A stretch of 64,000 nt of DNA from an uncultured Microscilla sp. (lineage in GTDB: Bacteria > Bacteroidota > Bacteroidia > Cytophagales > Microscillaceae). Positions 35,737 through 44,098 of the stretch are shown one piece after another. Positions within the stretch are counted from its first letter, which is position 1. Every line of letters starts with the position of its first letter. The translations under genes were made by a program, and so were the position numbers. The notes beneath the pieces were generated by a model. The model was not told where the DNA came from. It made no database searches and saw nothing but the letters and a program-made list of their open reading frames with translations. Location: positions 1 to 64,000 of the forward strand of contig NZ_CANLRP010000016.1 of NCBI RefSeq assembly GCF_947493425.1. Reading direction: 5' to 3'.

Positions 35737-35922
35737 CATTCGTAATTAAAAAGCTTCGCCCCATTCGTAATTCGTAATTTCCTCATTCGTAATTAAACCA
35801 TTCGTAATTAGCTTACGCAGAGCTCCCTTTGGTCGATTCGTAATTCTCAAATTCGTAATTAAAAAGCTTCGCCCCATTCGTAATTCGTAATTTCCTCATT
35901 CGTAATTAAACCATTCGTAATT
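35737..35922. repeat. ATTCGTAATT repeat cluster with a ~73-bp direct duplication
   Basis: About ten ATTCGTAATT words. A ~73-bp block starting ATTCGTAATTAAAAAGCTTC occurs twice (about 35738 and 35850), separated by TAGCTTACGCAGAGCTCCC sequence. The last word overlaps the hisD stop codon. Confidence 0.85.
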
Positions 35923-37198
35923 ACTCAAACCTTATACTTACCGCCCGTTGGTGTGCTGTCAGTGATTCGGCAGTGGCCATTGTTTCAATAGTTTGAGCAA
36001 TGCTTTGCAGCCCCGGTTTGGTCAAGTGTTGGAAAGTGATTTTTTTATAAAAACTATCCAACGACACCCCACTAAATGCACGGGCAAAACTATTGGTAGG
36101 CAAGGTGTGGTTAGTGCCTGAAGCATAATCTCCGGCCGATTCGGGGGTAAAGTTGCCCAAAAACACCGACCCGGCATTGGTCACTTGTTCTGCTACCTGT
36201 TCAAAATCCTGCGTGGCAATGATGAGGTGTTCAGGGGCATAAAAATTACTAAAGGCTATAGCGTCCGCTAATTGGTCAAACACAATTGCCTTGCTGTTTT
36301 GCAAAGCTTTTTTGGCAATGTCGCGACGGGGCAAAGTAGCCACTTGTTTTTCTACCTCTTTCATTACCTTTTCGGCCACCTGGTCATTGGTAGCAATCAA
36401 TACTACCTGGCTATCGGCGCCATGTTCGGCTTGCGACAACAAGTCGGCAGCCACAAAAGCAGGTACACAGGCATCATCGGCAATTACGGCAAGCTCAGAC
36501 GGACCTGCGGGCATATCTATTGCCATACCGCTTTTAGCCAACAAGGTTTTTGCTGTGGTAACATATTGATTCCCAGGTCCAAATATCTTGTAGGTTTGAG
36601 CAATGGTTTCAGTACCATAGCCCATGGCTGCAATTGCCTGAGCGCCTCCTACTTTGTATATTTGGCGAATGCCCACCAAGTCGGCAGCAAACAAAATGGC
36701 AGGGTGAATTTTACCCTCGGCATTGGGCGGAGAACAAAGCACGGCTTGCTGGCAACCTGCTATTTGGGCGGGTGTTCCTAACATCAGCACCGTAGAAAAC
36801 AAAGGGGCGGTGCCTCCTGGTATATAGAGCCCTACCTTGTCTATAGGCACACTTTTGCGCCAGCAAGTTACTCCCTCTATAGTTTCTATTTTCTTGAGGG
36901 GTTCTTTTTGTGCCTCGTGAAAAACTTTGATGTTGTGGTATGCCTGACGAATGGCTTGTTTGAGTTCCTCACTCAAGGCGTTGCCTGCCTGGGCTATTTC
37001 TTCGGAGCTTACCTCCAGGGCGTCTACTTTGCTTTGGTCAAACTTTTCGTTGAAAAACTTCAGCGCAGCGTCTCCTTCTTTGGCCACCTTGTCTAAAATT
37101 GCCTGTACTTGCTCTTCTATCACGTCAGCTTGTATCACAGCGCGCGTGCACAGCTCACCCCATTGGCTACGGGCAGGGTTTTTTATGATATTTTTCAT
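35921..37198 (-). CDS. hisD: Histidinol dehydrogenase
   Basis: 425 aa from the ATG at 37198 (MKNIIKNPARSQWGELCTRA); the longer start at 37240 adds 14 residues unlike the family. It oxidises histidinol to histidine with NAD and zinc. Characteristic segments: VGLYIPGGTAPLFSTVLMLGTPAQIAGC, VGGAQAIAAMGYGTETI, FGPGNQYVTTAKTLL, DMPAGPSELAVIAD, LLSQAEHGADSQVVL (metal-binding Gln/His), YAPEHLII and GDYASGTNHTLPT. Second gene of the cluster, about 83 bp below hisG. Confidence 0.96.
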   Translation of the reverse strand: MKNIIKNPARSQWGELCTRAVIQADVIEEQVQAILDKVAKEGDAALKFFNEKFDQSKVDALEVSSEEIAQAGNALSEELKQAIRQAYHNIKVFHEAQKEPLKKIETIEGVTCWRKSVPIDKVGLYIPGGTAPLFSTVLMLGTPAQIAGCQQAVLCSPPNAEGKIHPAILFAADLVGIRQIYKVGGAQAIAAMGYGTETIAQTYKIFGPGNQYVTTAKTLLAKSGMAIDMPAGPSELAVIADDACVPAFVAADLLSQAEHGADSQVVLIATNDQVAEKVMKEVEKQVATLPRRDIAKKALQNSKAIVFDQLADAIAFSNFYAPEHLIIATQDFEQVAEQVTNAGSVFLGNFTPESAGDYASGTNHTLPTNSFARAFSGVSLDSFYKKITFQHLTKPGLQSIAQTIETMATAESLTAHQRAVSIRFE

Positions 37199-37281
37199 AT
37201 AGGTTCTTAAGAGTGGCAAGCCACAAGCAACAAGCAGCAAGTATCAGTTCTTGTCGTTTGTCGCTTATGCCTTGTCGCTAA

Positions 37282-38142
37282 TTACACAATCATTTTCTCA
37301 ATAGGTACAATCAAAATTCCTCCAGCGCCCTTTTCCTGCAACTGGTCAATAATGTCCCAGAAGTCATCCTCATTGATGACCGAATGTACCGAGCTCCAGC
37401 CTTCTTCGGCAAGGGGCAAAATGGTTGGGCTTTTCATTCCAGGGATAATCGCCGTGATCTCTTCTAGTTTATCGTTGGGGGCGTTCATCAAAATATATTT
37501 GGTGTGTTTGGCTTTTTTGTATGCCTTTACCCTAAACATCAACTTGTCGAGCAGGGCGCGTTTATCAGGGCTTAGGTTTTGGTTGGCCACTATTACTGCC
37601 TGCGACTTTAAGATAGTTTCTACCTCTTTCAAGCCATTGCTCAGCAAGGTACTGCCCGTGCTCACAATGTCGCACACGGCATCGGCAAGCCCAATACTGG
37701 GGGCAATTTCTACCGAGCCATTGATAAGGTGCACCTCTGCCTGAATGTTCTTTTTCTCAAAAAAACTTTTCAACGTGTGTGGGTAAGAGGTCGCCACTTT
37801 TTTGCCCTGAAAATACTCCAGCCCTTGGTAGTCGGCTTCGCGGGGCACCGCCAACGACACCCGGCATTTAGAAAAACCAAGGTAGTCTACCACATCTATA
37901 AACTTGTTTTTTTCGATGTGTACATTTTCGCCAATAATGCCTATGTCCACCACGCCATCTTCTACATACGCCGGAATGTCAGATACGCGCAAAAACAAGA
38001 TTTCACAGGGAAAGTTGGTCGCTTCTGCCTTGAGGCGGTTGCCGTAGGTGTTAAACCTGATGCCACATTCTTTGAGCAATTCTACCGATTTGTCGTATAA
38101 CCGCCCTGATTTTTGGATAGCAATGGTAATTTTATTTTGCAT
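37282..38142 (-). CDS. hisG: ATP phosphoribosyltransferase, long form
   Basis: 286 aa, first enzyme of histidine synthesis. The length and the C-terminal ~80-residue segment (KAKHTKYILMNAPNDKLEEITAIIPGMKSPTILPLAEEGWSSVHSVI) identify the long HisG form with an ACT-like regulatory domain for feedback inhibition by histidine, which does not need HisZ. The catalytic part shows IAIQKSGRLYDKSVELLKECG, DIGIIGENV and DIVSTGSTLLSNGLKEVE. First gene of the his cluster. About 300 nt of leader, including a His-rich small ORF and a U8 tract 30 nt before the start, precede it. Confidence 0.96.
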   Translation of the reverse strand: MQNKITIAIQKSGRLYDKSVELLKECGIRFNTYGNRLKAEATNFPCEILFLRVSDIPAYVEDGVVDIGIIGENVHIEKNKFIDVVDYLGFSKCRVSLAVPREADYQGLEYFQGKKVATSYPHTLKSFFEKKNIQAEVHLINGSVEIAPSIGLADAVCDIVSTGSTLLSNGLKEVETILKSQAVIVANQNLSPDKRALLDKLMFRVKAYKKAKHTKYILMNAPNDKLEEITAIIPGMKSPTILPLAEEGWSSVHSVINEDDFWDIIDQLQEKGAGGILIVPIEKMIV

Positions 38143-38172
38143 GAGTATTTTGATGTTTAGATAGTTTTTGTC

Positions 38173-38220
38173 AAAAAAAAGAGAATCAAGCCATTAGCTA
38201 CAAGCTCTAAAGCAAGCTTG
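38173..38220 (-). promoter_or_regulatory. Candidate attenuator hairpin upstream of hisG
   Basis: On the minus strand CAAGC (38220-38216) can pair with GCUUG (38191-38187), with an inner UUAG/CUAA stem, followed by AUUCUC and eight U (38180-38173), ending 31 nt before the hisG ATG. An alternative GCUUG within the loop could pair with the same CAAGC. The stem is weak by eye; the call rests on the U tract, its position and the His-rich leader ORF upstream. Confidence 0.5.
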
Positions 38221-38438
38221 CGCCAAATGTCTAATATTATATCATACCAAGCCACCAGCGAATTGATCAACCCAAACACGGGTTTGACCAAAAAATAGGA
38301 GTGTGTTTAGCATACGAAGCAGTACAAAGCGTCTGACTCGATTCTAAACTGTATGAAAGTTAACAAGAAAAATAAATGTGAAACTGTTTTGTATGCCTGT
38401 GGGTTTTTTTGAGAAAAAGAGTGAAGGCAATACAAGAA

Positions 38439-38594
38439 TTAATGGCAATGATGATGCGCCAAATGATGGGGATGATGATGGATGTTAGCAGTAGCTAAAG
38501 GGGCAATGAATGTAACAGCATCTGTGCTGTTGGTGCTTGGGTCCTGGGGTGAGCCACAGGAGAATTGAGTAAATAAGAAATTTATCGTTTTCAT
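38439..38594 (-). CDS. Histidine-rich leader peptide of the his operon (candidate)
   Basis: A 51-residue ORF, MKTINFLFTQFSCGSPQDPS and onward, ending in the run NIHHHPHHLAHHHCH before TAA. Nine of the last 14 codons are His (all CAT). It is on the same strand as hisG, ends about 300 nt before it, and has a good TAnnTTTG box ~37 nt before its ATG. In classical his attenuation, ribosomes stalling at such codons when charged tRNA-His is low favour an antiterminator over a terminator. An 11-nt word inside the His codons (minus-strand CATTTGGCGCA) recurs exactly just before the candidate terminator. An upstream ATG (38633) would overlap the promoter box and is not chosen. Confidence 0.72.
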   Translation of the reverse strand: MKTINFLFTQFSCGSPQDPSTNSTDAVTFIAPLATANIHHHPHHLAHHHCH

Positions 38595-38630
38595 TGGTTT
38601 AATTACAATTATCTGTGTTGTAATGTTGAA

Positions 38631-38638
38631 CAAATATA
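38631..38638 (-). promoter_or_regulatory. Candidate -7 box TATATTTG of the his operon
   Basis: Exact TAnnTTTG match on the minus strand, placing the predicted transcript start about 30 nt before the leader-peptide ATG. No clear -33 TTG at normal spacing. Confidence 0.5.
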
Positions 38639-38952
38639 AAATAAAAGAAGTGGGATTTCCTATATTTGCGCCAATAAAAACGAGCTTAAGTAGGTCAAAA
38701 TGGCTTGCATTGCTTTGTAAGTATCTGATTTGCAGCGTTTTTAACTCGTTATTACTAAAAGGTTAATTTTTATTAGTCGGGAGTCAGCAGTCCCCACAGC
38801 CTCAAGTCCTTAGTGGAAGTTTTATAGTATGCGTCAACACTATCGACCATCGACTAAAGCGTATCCACAACTTTCAGCTGCTTAAAGCTTAAGGAAACAG
38901 CATTGGACTATCGACTATCTACATCATCATTAAATTTTATATAAATATTATT

Positions 38953-39600
38953 ATGGCACCTATTATTGCCCCCTCTATTTTGGCAGCAGACTTTGCCAAT
39001 ATTCAAAAAGAAGTAGAAATGTTGAACGAAAGTTCGGCAGATTGGATTCATATCGACATTATGGATGGCATGTTTGTGCCTAACATTTCGTTTGGTATGC
39101 CTGTGTTGGCAGCCATTCAGCAACACGCCAAGAAACCATTGGATGTGCACTTGATGATAGAGCAACCCGAACGCTATGTAGAAACTTTCAAAAAACTGGG
39201 TGCCGACACCATTTCGGTGCATTATGAGGCTTGTCCACACTTGCATCGCAACCTGCAGCAGCTCCGCGACCTGGATTGTAGAGTAGGGGTGGCGCTCAAT
39301 CCACATACCTCGGTAGACTTGTTGGCAGATACCCTGCACGACATAGATTTGGTGTGTTTAATGTCGGTAAACCCCGGGTTTGGCGGGCAAAAATTTATTG
39401 AACAAACTTACCAAAAAGTACGCAAGCTACGGGCAATGGCAGAGGCACAAAACACGCCTTTACGTATAGAAATAGACGGAGGAGTAAACAGCCAGAATGC
39501 GCCCAAACTGATTGAGGCAGGAGCCGATGTGCTGGTAGCGGGTAGTTTTGTGTTTCGCGCCGAAGATCCTATAGCCACCATTGCCGGGCTTAAGGGATAG
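38953..39600 (+). CDS. rpe: Ribulose-phosphate 3-epimerase
   Basis: 215 aa, interconverts ribulose 5-phosphate and xylulose 5-phosphate in the pentose-phosphate pathway. TIM-barrel motifs are complete: IIAPSILAADFANI, WIHIDIMDGMFVPNISFG (metal ligands and catalytic Asp), LDVHLMIEQPERYV, VGVALNPHT, VCLMSVNPGFGGQKFI (phosphate and metal site), and RIEIDGGVNSQNAPKLIEAGADVLVAGSFVF. Single gene, divergent from the his leader; an RB5 element follows its stop. Confidence 0.97.
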   Translation: MAPIIAPSILAADFANIQKEVEMLNESSADWIHIDIMDGMFVPNISFGMPVLAAIQQHAKKPLDVHLMIEQPERYVETFKKLGADTISVHYEACPHLHRNLQQLRDLDCRVGVALNPHTSVDLLADTLHDIDLVCLMSVNPGFGGQKFIEQTYQKVRKLRAMAEAQNTPLRIEIDGGVNSQNAPKLIEAGADVLVAGSFVFRAEDPIATIAGLKG

Positions 39601-39655
39601 TTTTTGAGCAATATAGTAAGTAACAAGCTGCAAGCCACAAGCGACAAGTAGCTAG

Positions 39656-39811
39656 TGCATTGGGGATTAAATAAATTATTTATTCGAGGGTATTTTGTTT
39701 GCTGACGCACTTCAAAAAGTGCGCATAGCCAAAGCTACGCGTTACTTTTTGAAGTAAAGTAAGCGGGCTAAAGGCTCCGAATAATATGATAGGAATTTAG
39801 TTTCCAATGCA
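39656..39811 (+). repeat. RB5 inverted-repeat element with CTAG duplication
   Basis: 156 bp. TGCATTGG (39656-39663) and CCAATGCA (39804-39811) are perfect ends, and CTAG occurs on both sides (39652-39655, 39812-39815). Inside are GATTAAATAAATTATTTATTCG, broadly matched near the other end, and a CTTCAAAAAGT...ACTTTTTGAAG palindrome. No coding capacity. Confidence 0.85.
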
Positions 39812-39917
39812 CTAGTGCTTAGAGCATTAGGTTTTAGGGAGTAAGCAGTAAATAAAGGGCTTATTTTTGGGTAAAGCATCACCCATCAAATGCGTATGCT
39901 ATTTGTTGGTTACTCCC

Positions 39918-42026
39918 TTATTTGTCGCTGGTGGTTTGCTTTTTCAGCAAAAGTTTTTGTTGGGTAAACTGATGTGCAGCCTTGAGAAAAGCCCTTAGTT
40001 TGTCCCATTGTTTTACTGGTTCATAATGGCGTGTGTAGTATTTGTAGGTAGTAATGATCAATTGTTGATTTTGGAGTTTTGCGGAGCTCTCGAACCCTCC
40101 AGTTTCGTTGATCACCTTTTTTTGCAGCTTGCTTAAGCCTTGCACAGTATAGCCTTTCGGCAAATGGATGATTAAGTCGTTTTTAAATGATCTGGCGTAA
40201 GGCATATACACATCATACACCCGTTTTTTCTTAAGTATTTTTATGTCTACCTGTTTGCCAATGAGTCTGCCTGCTTCAAAAATATAGTTTTGTCCCACTT
40301 TTTTGGCAAGATTAGGCATTACAAACTCGCTTTCAAACTTGAGCAGTGGCTTGTGGTGCCAAATGCCGTTTTCGGTAACCCTGAGTTGGTTGAGTGCCAC
40401 AATGTCATTATTGTATTCTGCCTTAAGCGTGAGCCTAAAGCCTGCGTTGCGTTCATCGTTTAGGCGCTGGTGTATGCGTTGGTTTTTGGCACTATTGTTT
40501 TGGGTTTTGGTGCCATATGTAGGAAAACTCTCCTCAATCATTTCATAAGGGTTCACCATCAGGGTTTGGTACCCACTTCGGCTGGCGCCCGCCAACACTG
40601 TTTTTTGTTTTATCCTCAACGTTTGCAGAGGTTCTTCCATCCATACCTCGGTGCGGTAGTAAGTAGTATGGTAAGAGTGTCCTGGCAGAGGCAGGCGTAT
40701 CTTGCTTACTTTGCGTTGGGGGTGGGGGGTGTGTAGAGGCAAACTGTAGCCTTGTACTCCCTGCAGTGCTGGACTTATTTCGCCAAAGTAGTCATACAAC
40801 ACCGGGTTTTGCAAATAGTAGCTTTGTTTGCCGTTGACTTTCAACAGCAAAGAGGCTTCCTGAGGAATGATCCAGTCAGCAAGGCGGGCAATCTTGCGCG
40901 ACACCGCCACCACTACTTCGTATTCAAACTTGTACTTGTTCAGCCAATATGCCATGATGTTTACAAAGTCTTGGTCTGTTTTGATACGGCTCAAGTCTAC
41001 CTTCTGAAACACAATGGCTTGCTCAAGCATGCTTATTTGGTATTGATGCCTAAAGAAATAATAAGCCTCTTTTAGTTTGTCTTCATTGCTTAGTTTTCGC
41101 TTGTTGCTGGCTTTGAGGTAAGCCCTAAATTTTTTGTAGAAATCAACCGCTGCCTTGCTTTTTTTGGGGTACTCTTTCAAAGCGTTGAGCACGTCTGCCG
41201 GGGTAATGCTAAACTTAGGCTTGCCCTTTTTTCCCGTAAATTTCTGAGGGCTAAAAAATACCTGAAATCTGACCATGGGTACCGATCGTTGTTCTATAAA
41301 CCACAGCGACTTTCTCAATTTTTCGCGGTTGCCATCACGCAGCAAATACAAATCTTCTTCCTCATTATACACAAAGTCAGGGGCATTGTTCAAAGCACGC
41401 ACATTCAGGTAAATGTTGGGGTCTATAGCCAGCACTACTTTTTGGCGTACTGTAGGGTATTCGCCCGCCAACAAAATAGACATTTCGGGCAGTTGGGTAG
41501 TGGTGGCAACACTTAGAATCTCTTTCGAGAAAATGTAATAATCTATGATATCGCCCGGCACCAGGTCAGGAATCGCCAGTTTTTGGTAAGACACCGTTTC
41601 GCTGCCTTTTTGGGTTTGCATTTTGACCGATTCGCTCAGCGGAATTTCTTTTTCTACGCCATTGGGTTTAATTACTTTGATACCAAAATAGAGTTTGTCG
41701 CCCCATGTATGGTCTATTTGTTTAAAGGTAAACTCAGAATATTCTTCTACTGCTGACTTGTCTATCAGTTGGATGCGTTCACGCAAATAAGTGCGCTTGT
41801 AAATTTTTTGTGAACCACTCTTCCTGCCATACTCAAACCTAAAACTCTTGCCCAGTATCACCGCCGATTCTTTGCGCCATTTGGCGGGTGCTTTGGTAGC
41901 CGTAAAGTCGGCATCAGGCGTGCCCCATATTTCTTGCCTTACTTCTTTTGCCGCAAACGACAATTGTTGGGCGTGTAAAGCAGGCAAAGCAAGCCAAAGC
42001 AATACAAACAAAATCTTGTACTTCAT
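39918..42026 (-). CDS. DUF3857-type protein, apparently lacking transglutaminase catalytic residues
   Basis: 702 aa. A signal peptide (LFVLLWLALPALHAQQLSF) leads to a DUF3857-like N-terminal region (about 60-260, YSEFTFKQIDHTWGDKLYFGIKVIKPNGVEKEIP) and a middle region positioned like a transglutaminase domain (~300-420). The paralogue at 51832 has GDCKGMANL with the active Cys, but here the corresponding stretch reads TDQDFVNIMAYWLNKYKFEYEVVVAV, with no Cys, and no clear His-Asp pair follows. The C-terminus is beta-rich. Exported, probably periplasmic and non-enzymatic (inference). Single gene on the minus strand. Confidence 0.82.
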   Translation of the reverse strand: MKYKILFVLLWLALPALHAQQLSFAAKEVRQEIWGTPDADFTATKAPAKWRKESAVILGKSFRFEYGRKSGSQKIYKRTYLRERIQLIDKSAVEEYSEFTFKQIDHTWGDKLYFGIKVIKPNGVEKEIPLSESVKMQTQKGSETVSYQKLAIPDLVPGDIIDYYIFSKEILSVATTTQLPEMSILLAGEYPTVRQKVVLAIDPNIYLNVRALNNAPDFVYNEEEDLYLLRDGNREKLRKSLWFIEQRSVPMVRFQVFFSPQKFTGKKGKPKFSITPADVLNALKEYPKKSKAAVDFYKKFRAYLKASNKRKLSNEDKLKEAYYFFRHQYQISMLEQAIVFQKVDLSRIKTDQDFVNIMAYWLNKYKFEYEVVVAVSRKIARLADWIIPQEASLLLKVNGKQSYYLQNPVLYDYFGEISPALQGVQGYSLPLHTPHPQRKVSKIRLPLPGHSYHTTYYRTEVWMEEPLQTLRIKQKTVLAGASRSGYQTLMVNPYEMIEESFPTYGTKTQNNSAKNQRIHQRLNDERNAGFRLTLKAEYNNDIVALNQLRVTENGIWHHKPLLKFESEFVMPNLAKKVGQNYIFEAGRLIGKQVDIKILKKKRVYDVYMPYARSFKNDLIIHLPKGYTVQGLSKLQKKVINETGGFESSAKLQNQQLIITTYKYYTRHYEPVKQWDKLRAFLKAAHQFTQQKLLLKKQTTSDK

Positions 42027-42469
42027 TATGAATATTTATCTGGTGAACATTCAGTGAGTAATGCTTCAATATAAAAGATATGAGGGGAAAAAGGAAATTT
42101 TTGGGCAGGGGTTTGTGCTTCCCTTTATTGCTTGAAGCCTTCAGACTTCATGCCTGACAACAGAGCCAGGTTTTCGACTTGCTTTTGAACGAAGTTTAAC
42201 GCTTTTCTTCTGTTTGAAAGCGTGAGTTGAAAAAAACTTAAGTCAATGAGGCATTTTTTTTCATTTCTAACAAGCTGAAAAACAGCCATGGTAACATTTG
42301 TGTCACTATGGGCTATAAATGTGACTACTTTTATATGCAGAAGATACGCCGTTTCTTTGCAGCACAGAAGTAGTTTGAATCATCACAATAACAAAGAAGT
42401 ATAAAGTGAAAAACAGGTTTTCTCACATTTGCAAAAAAAGAAAAAAACAGTGGGTTTTCAATTCAAAAC
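42027..42469. other. Intergenic region with no supported gene
   Basis: 443 bp upstream of the DUF3857 gene. Small local inverted repeats (GAAGCCTTCAGACTTC, TGTCACTATGGGCTATAAATGTGAC-like) are visible but match none of the repeat families here. Confidence 0.35.
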
Positions 42470-42736
42470 TTACTTATCATATTTGAGAATAGTCTCAACG
42501 CGCTGGTTGAGCGTTTGGCATTGGGTAAAAAAAATAGGCAGTACTTCTGGTAAATTTACCCCTCCAACCTTTAAGCTTGCCAAAGCTGTTTGAGCTAAAA
42601 GGTTGTATAATACTACTTTTTGTAAAATAACCACTTGCCTAACTGCCAGGTTGGTATAAAACCATTGCCGCTTGCTATAAAACTGCTTGCGTGTAGCCAG
42701 GCATTTCTCATAGATTTGGTCATTGAAAAATATCAA
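42470..42736 (-). CDS. Small helical protein, doubtful gene
   Basis: 88 codons, not recognised. The translation is a plausible amphipathic helical chain (IYEKCLATRKQFYSKRQWFY, then QVVILQKVVLYNLLAQTALA and VLPIFFTQCQTLNQRVETIL), without signal peptide or membrane segment. No neighbour gives context, it lies between a long spacer and RB1 copy F, and no promoter was found. It may be a real small protein or a remnant. Confidence 0.35.
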   Translation of the reverse strand: MIFFNDQIYEKCLATRKQFYSKRQWFYTNLAVRQVVILQKVVLYNLLAQTALASLKVGGVNLPEVLPIFFTQCQTLNQRVETILKYDK

Positions 42737-42816
42737 TATAAGAGTACACTATAACATCATTGAATGCTAAAAATCGCCCACAGGTCATTATTTTCTTAGG
42801 GTCTGTGGGTTGCTTA

Positions 42817-42975
42817 GGAATTGTTCAAAAATAAATTTACACTCTAAGGGGTGATTTTTCGCCTTGATACTTCGTTATTTTTATTGCCCGTAGCGCTGCT
42901 ATGGGCGCAAAAAATAGCCTCGTCTCAAAACAAAACCTCTACCTCAAGAATGGTAATTTAATTTCTCACCATTCC
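42817..42975 (+). repeat. RB1 element, copy F (diverged)
   Basis: 159 bp with ends GGAATTGTT and CACCATTCC and TTA duplications (42814-42816, 42976-42978). Only the ends and AAAAATAAATTT are close to copy A; the centre has its own palindrome (GCCCGTAGCGCTGCTATGGGC). An older or separate subfamily. Confidence 0.85.
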
Positions 42976-43110
42976 TTATTGTCTACATAGACAACCACCT
43001 TCACCGCTTTTGCATCTAAATCTATCAGTTAAGTTGTATTATACAATTAATTAGGGTGCAAACTTATAGTTGTATGATACACTTATGCTTTAACCAAAAA
43101 CATAATCAGG

Positions 43111-43692
43111 ATGACTTTTGAAAAAATATGGAATCAAAATGAGCACCTACTGCTAGGTCTTATCAAAAAAAAGGTACACAGTGAGGTCTTGTGCAAAGAC
43201 ATATTACAAGAAGTAGGCATCAAGCTTCACCAGGCATTGGTACAACAACACCCAGTAAAAAACTACCAGACCTGGCTTTTTCAGGTGGCCAGGCACACCA
43301 CCATAGATTTTTACCGCAAAGATCAGGGGCACGAACGACTGACTACCCACGACCTGCCCGAATGTATACTAGAGGCTTCGGCCATTACCCCGCTGTACAA
43401 GCTGTCTGAATTTATAATTGAAAACTACTTGCCCGAAGAATACGGAGCCCCGTTGCTTTTGAGCGACCTGGAGCAACTTCCCCAAAAAGAGGTAGCCCAA
43501 AGGCTTGGTTTGACCCTTGCGGCTACCAAATCGCGCATACAGCGGGCACGAAAAAAGTTCAAAGAAACGATCAGCCATTTTTTTGAGGTAGAGCAAAACG
43601 AGCGGGGACAAATAGTGGACTATCACCTAAGGCAGGGGGTAAAACAGCCACAGGCACTGCTCAAAGAATTGGAAAATTTAAAATTATTTTGA
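43111..43692 (+). CDS. SigZ-like RNA polymerase sigma-70 factor
   Basis: 193 aa. Region 2 (about 5-75, IWNQNEHLLLGLIKKKVHSEVLCKDILQEVGIKLH and QTWLFQVARHTTIDFYRK) is followed by a linker and region 4 (~115-160, LEQLPQKEVAQRLGLTLAATKSRIQRARKKFKE). The tail (FFEVEQNERGQIVDYHL) resembles the end of SigZ factors, which read like 'F.FD..G.I.DYH', but lacks the Cys pair often seen there. No anti-sigma gene is adjacent. It stands alone at the edge of a decayed region with no visible target operon, so its regulon is unknown. Confidence 0.85.
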   Translation: MTFEKIWNQNEHLLLGLIKKKVHSEVLCKDILQEVGIKLHQALVQQHPVKNYQTWLFQVARHTTIDFYRKDQGHERLTTHDLPECILEASAITPLYKLSEFIIENYLPEEYGAPLLLSDLEQLPQKEVAQRLGLTLAATKSRIQRARKKFKETISHFFEVEQNERGQIVDYHLRQGVKQPQALLKELENLKLF

Positions 43693-43809
43693 AAAGATTG
43701 CGTCTTTTGCCGCCCTTGTTACGACTGAATAAGTGCAACTCACCAAAATGTAGAGTTGGGGTGCAAAAAGTTGAATTGAATCAATCATTATTTAAATCAA
43801 TCACAGCTC

Positions 43810-44055
43810 ATGAAACAAGTACATATCGGAGATTATCATAAGCGCCAAAGGCGCAAGGCCTCTGCTCAAGCGGGCGTAGTGAGCGTCAGCGTAACCACAG
43901 GTACTCTGGATAATGGCAGAAACAAACGGGTAGTTAACCATGCCAGGTTTTTTAGCCCGACTCATTTGGTTGCAGGTGCCCACCGCAAGAAGCAAGCAAT
44001 AAAAGCCAGCTCTGCGCGCGTTCGAAAACTTACCCATGCAACTGTTCAAAAATAA
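43810..44055 (+). CDS. Small basic ORF, doubtful
   Basis: 81 codons, unrecognised and strongly basic (MKQVHIGDYHKRQRRKASAQ, later RKKQAIKASSARVRKL), no signal or membrane segment. Starts 118 bp after the SigZ-like gene and overlaps the region just before the NHL pseudogene. It may be a relic. Confidence 0.3.
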   Translation: MKQVHIGDYHKRQRRKASAQAGVVSVSVTTGTLDNGRNKRVVNHARFFSPTHLVAGAHRKKQAIKASSARVRKLTHATVQK

Positions 44056-44098
44056 CCATTTTATACAAAGCTTGGCTTGCCAACAAACCCATTATACA

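Noticed and set aside
35223-35777. 184-codon plus-strand ORF encoding a 12-aa repeat (SFFLSYDEFLAF)
   Set aside because: The 36-bp tandem unit is a multiple of three, so any open frame stays open. The ORF starts antisense within hisC and has no independent support.
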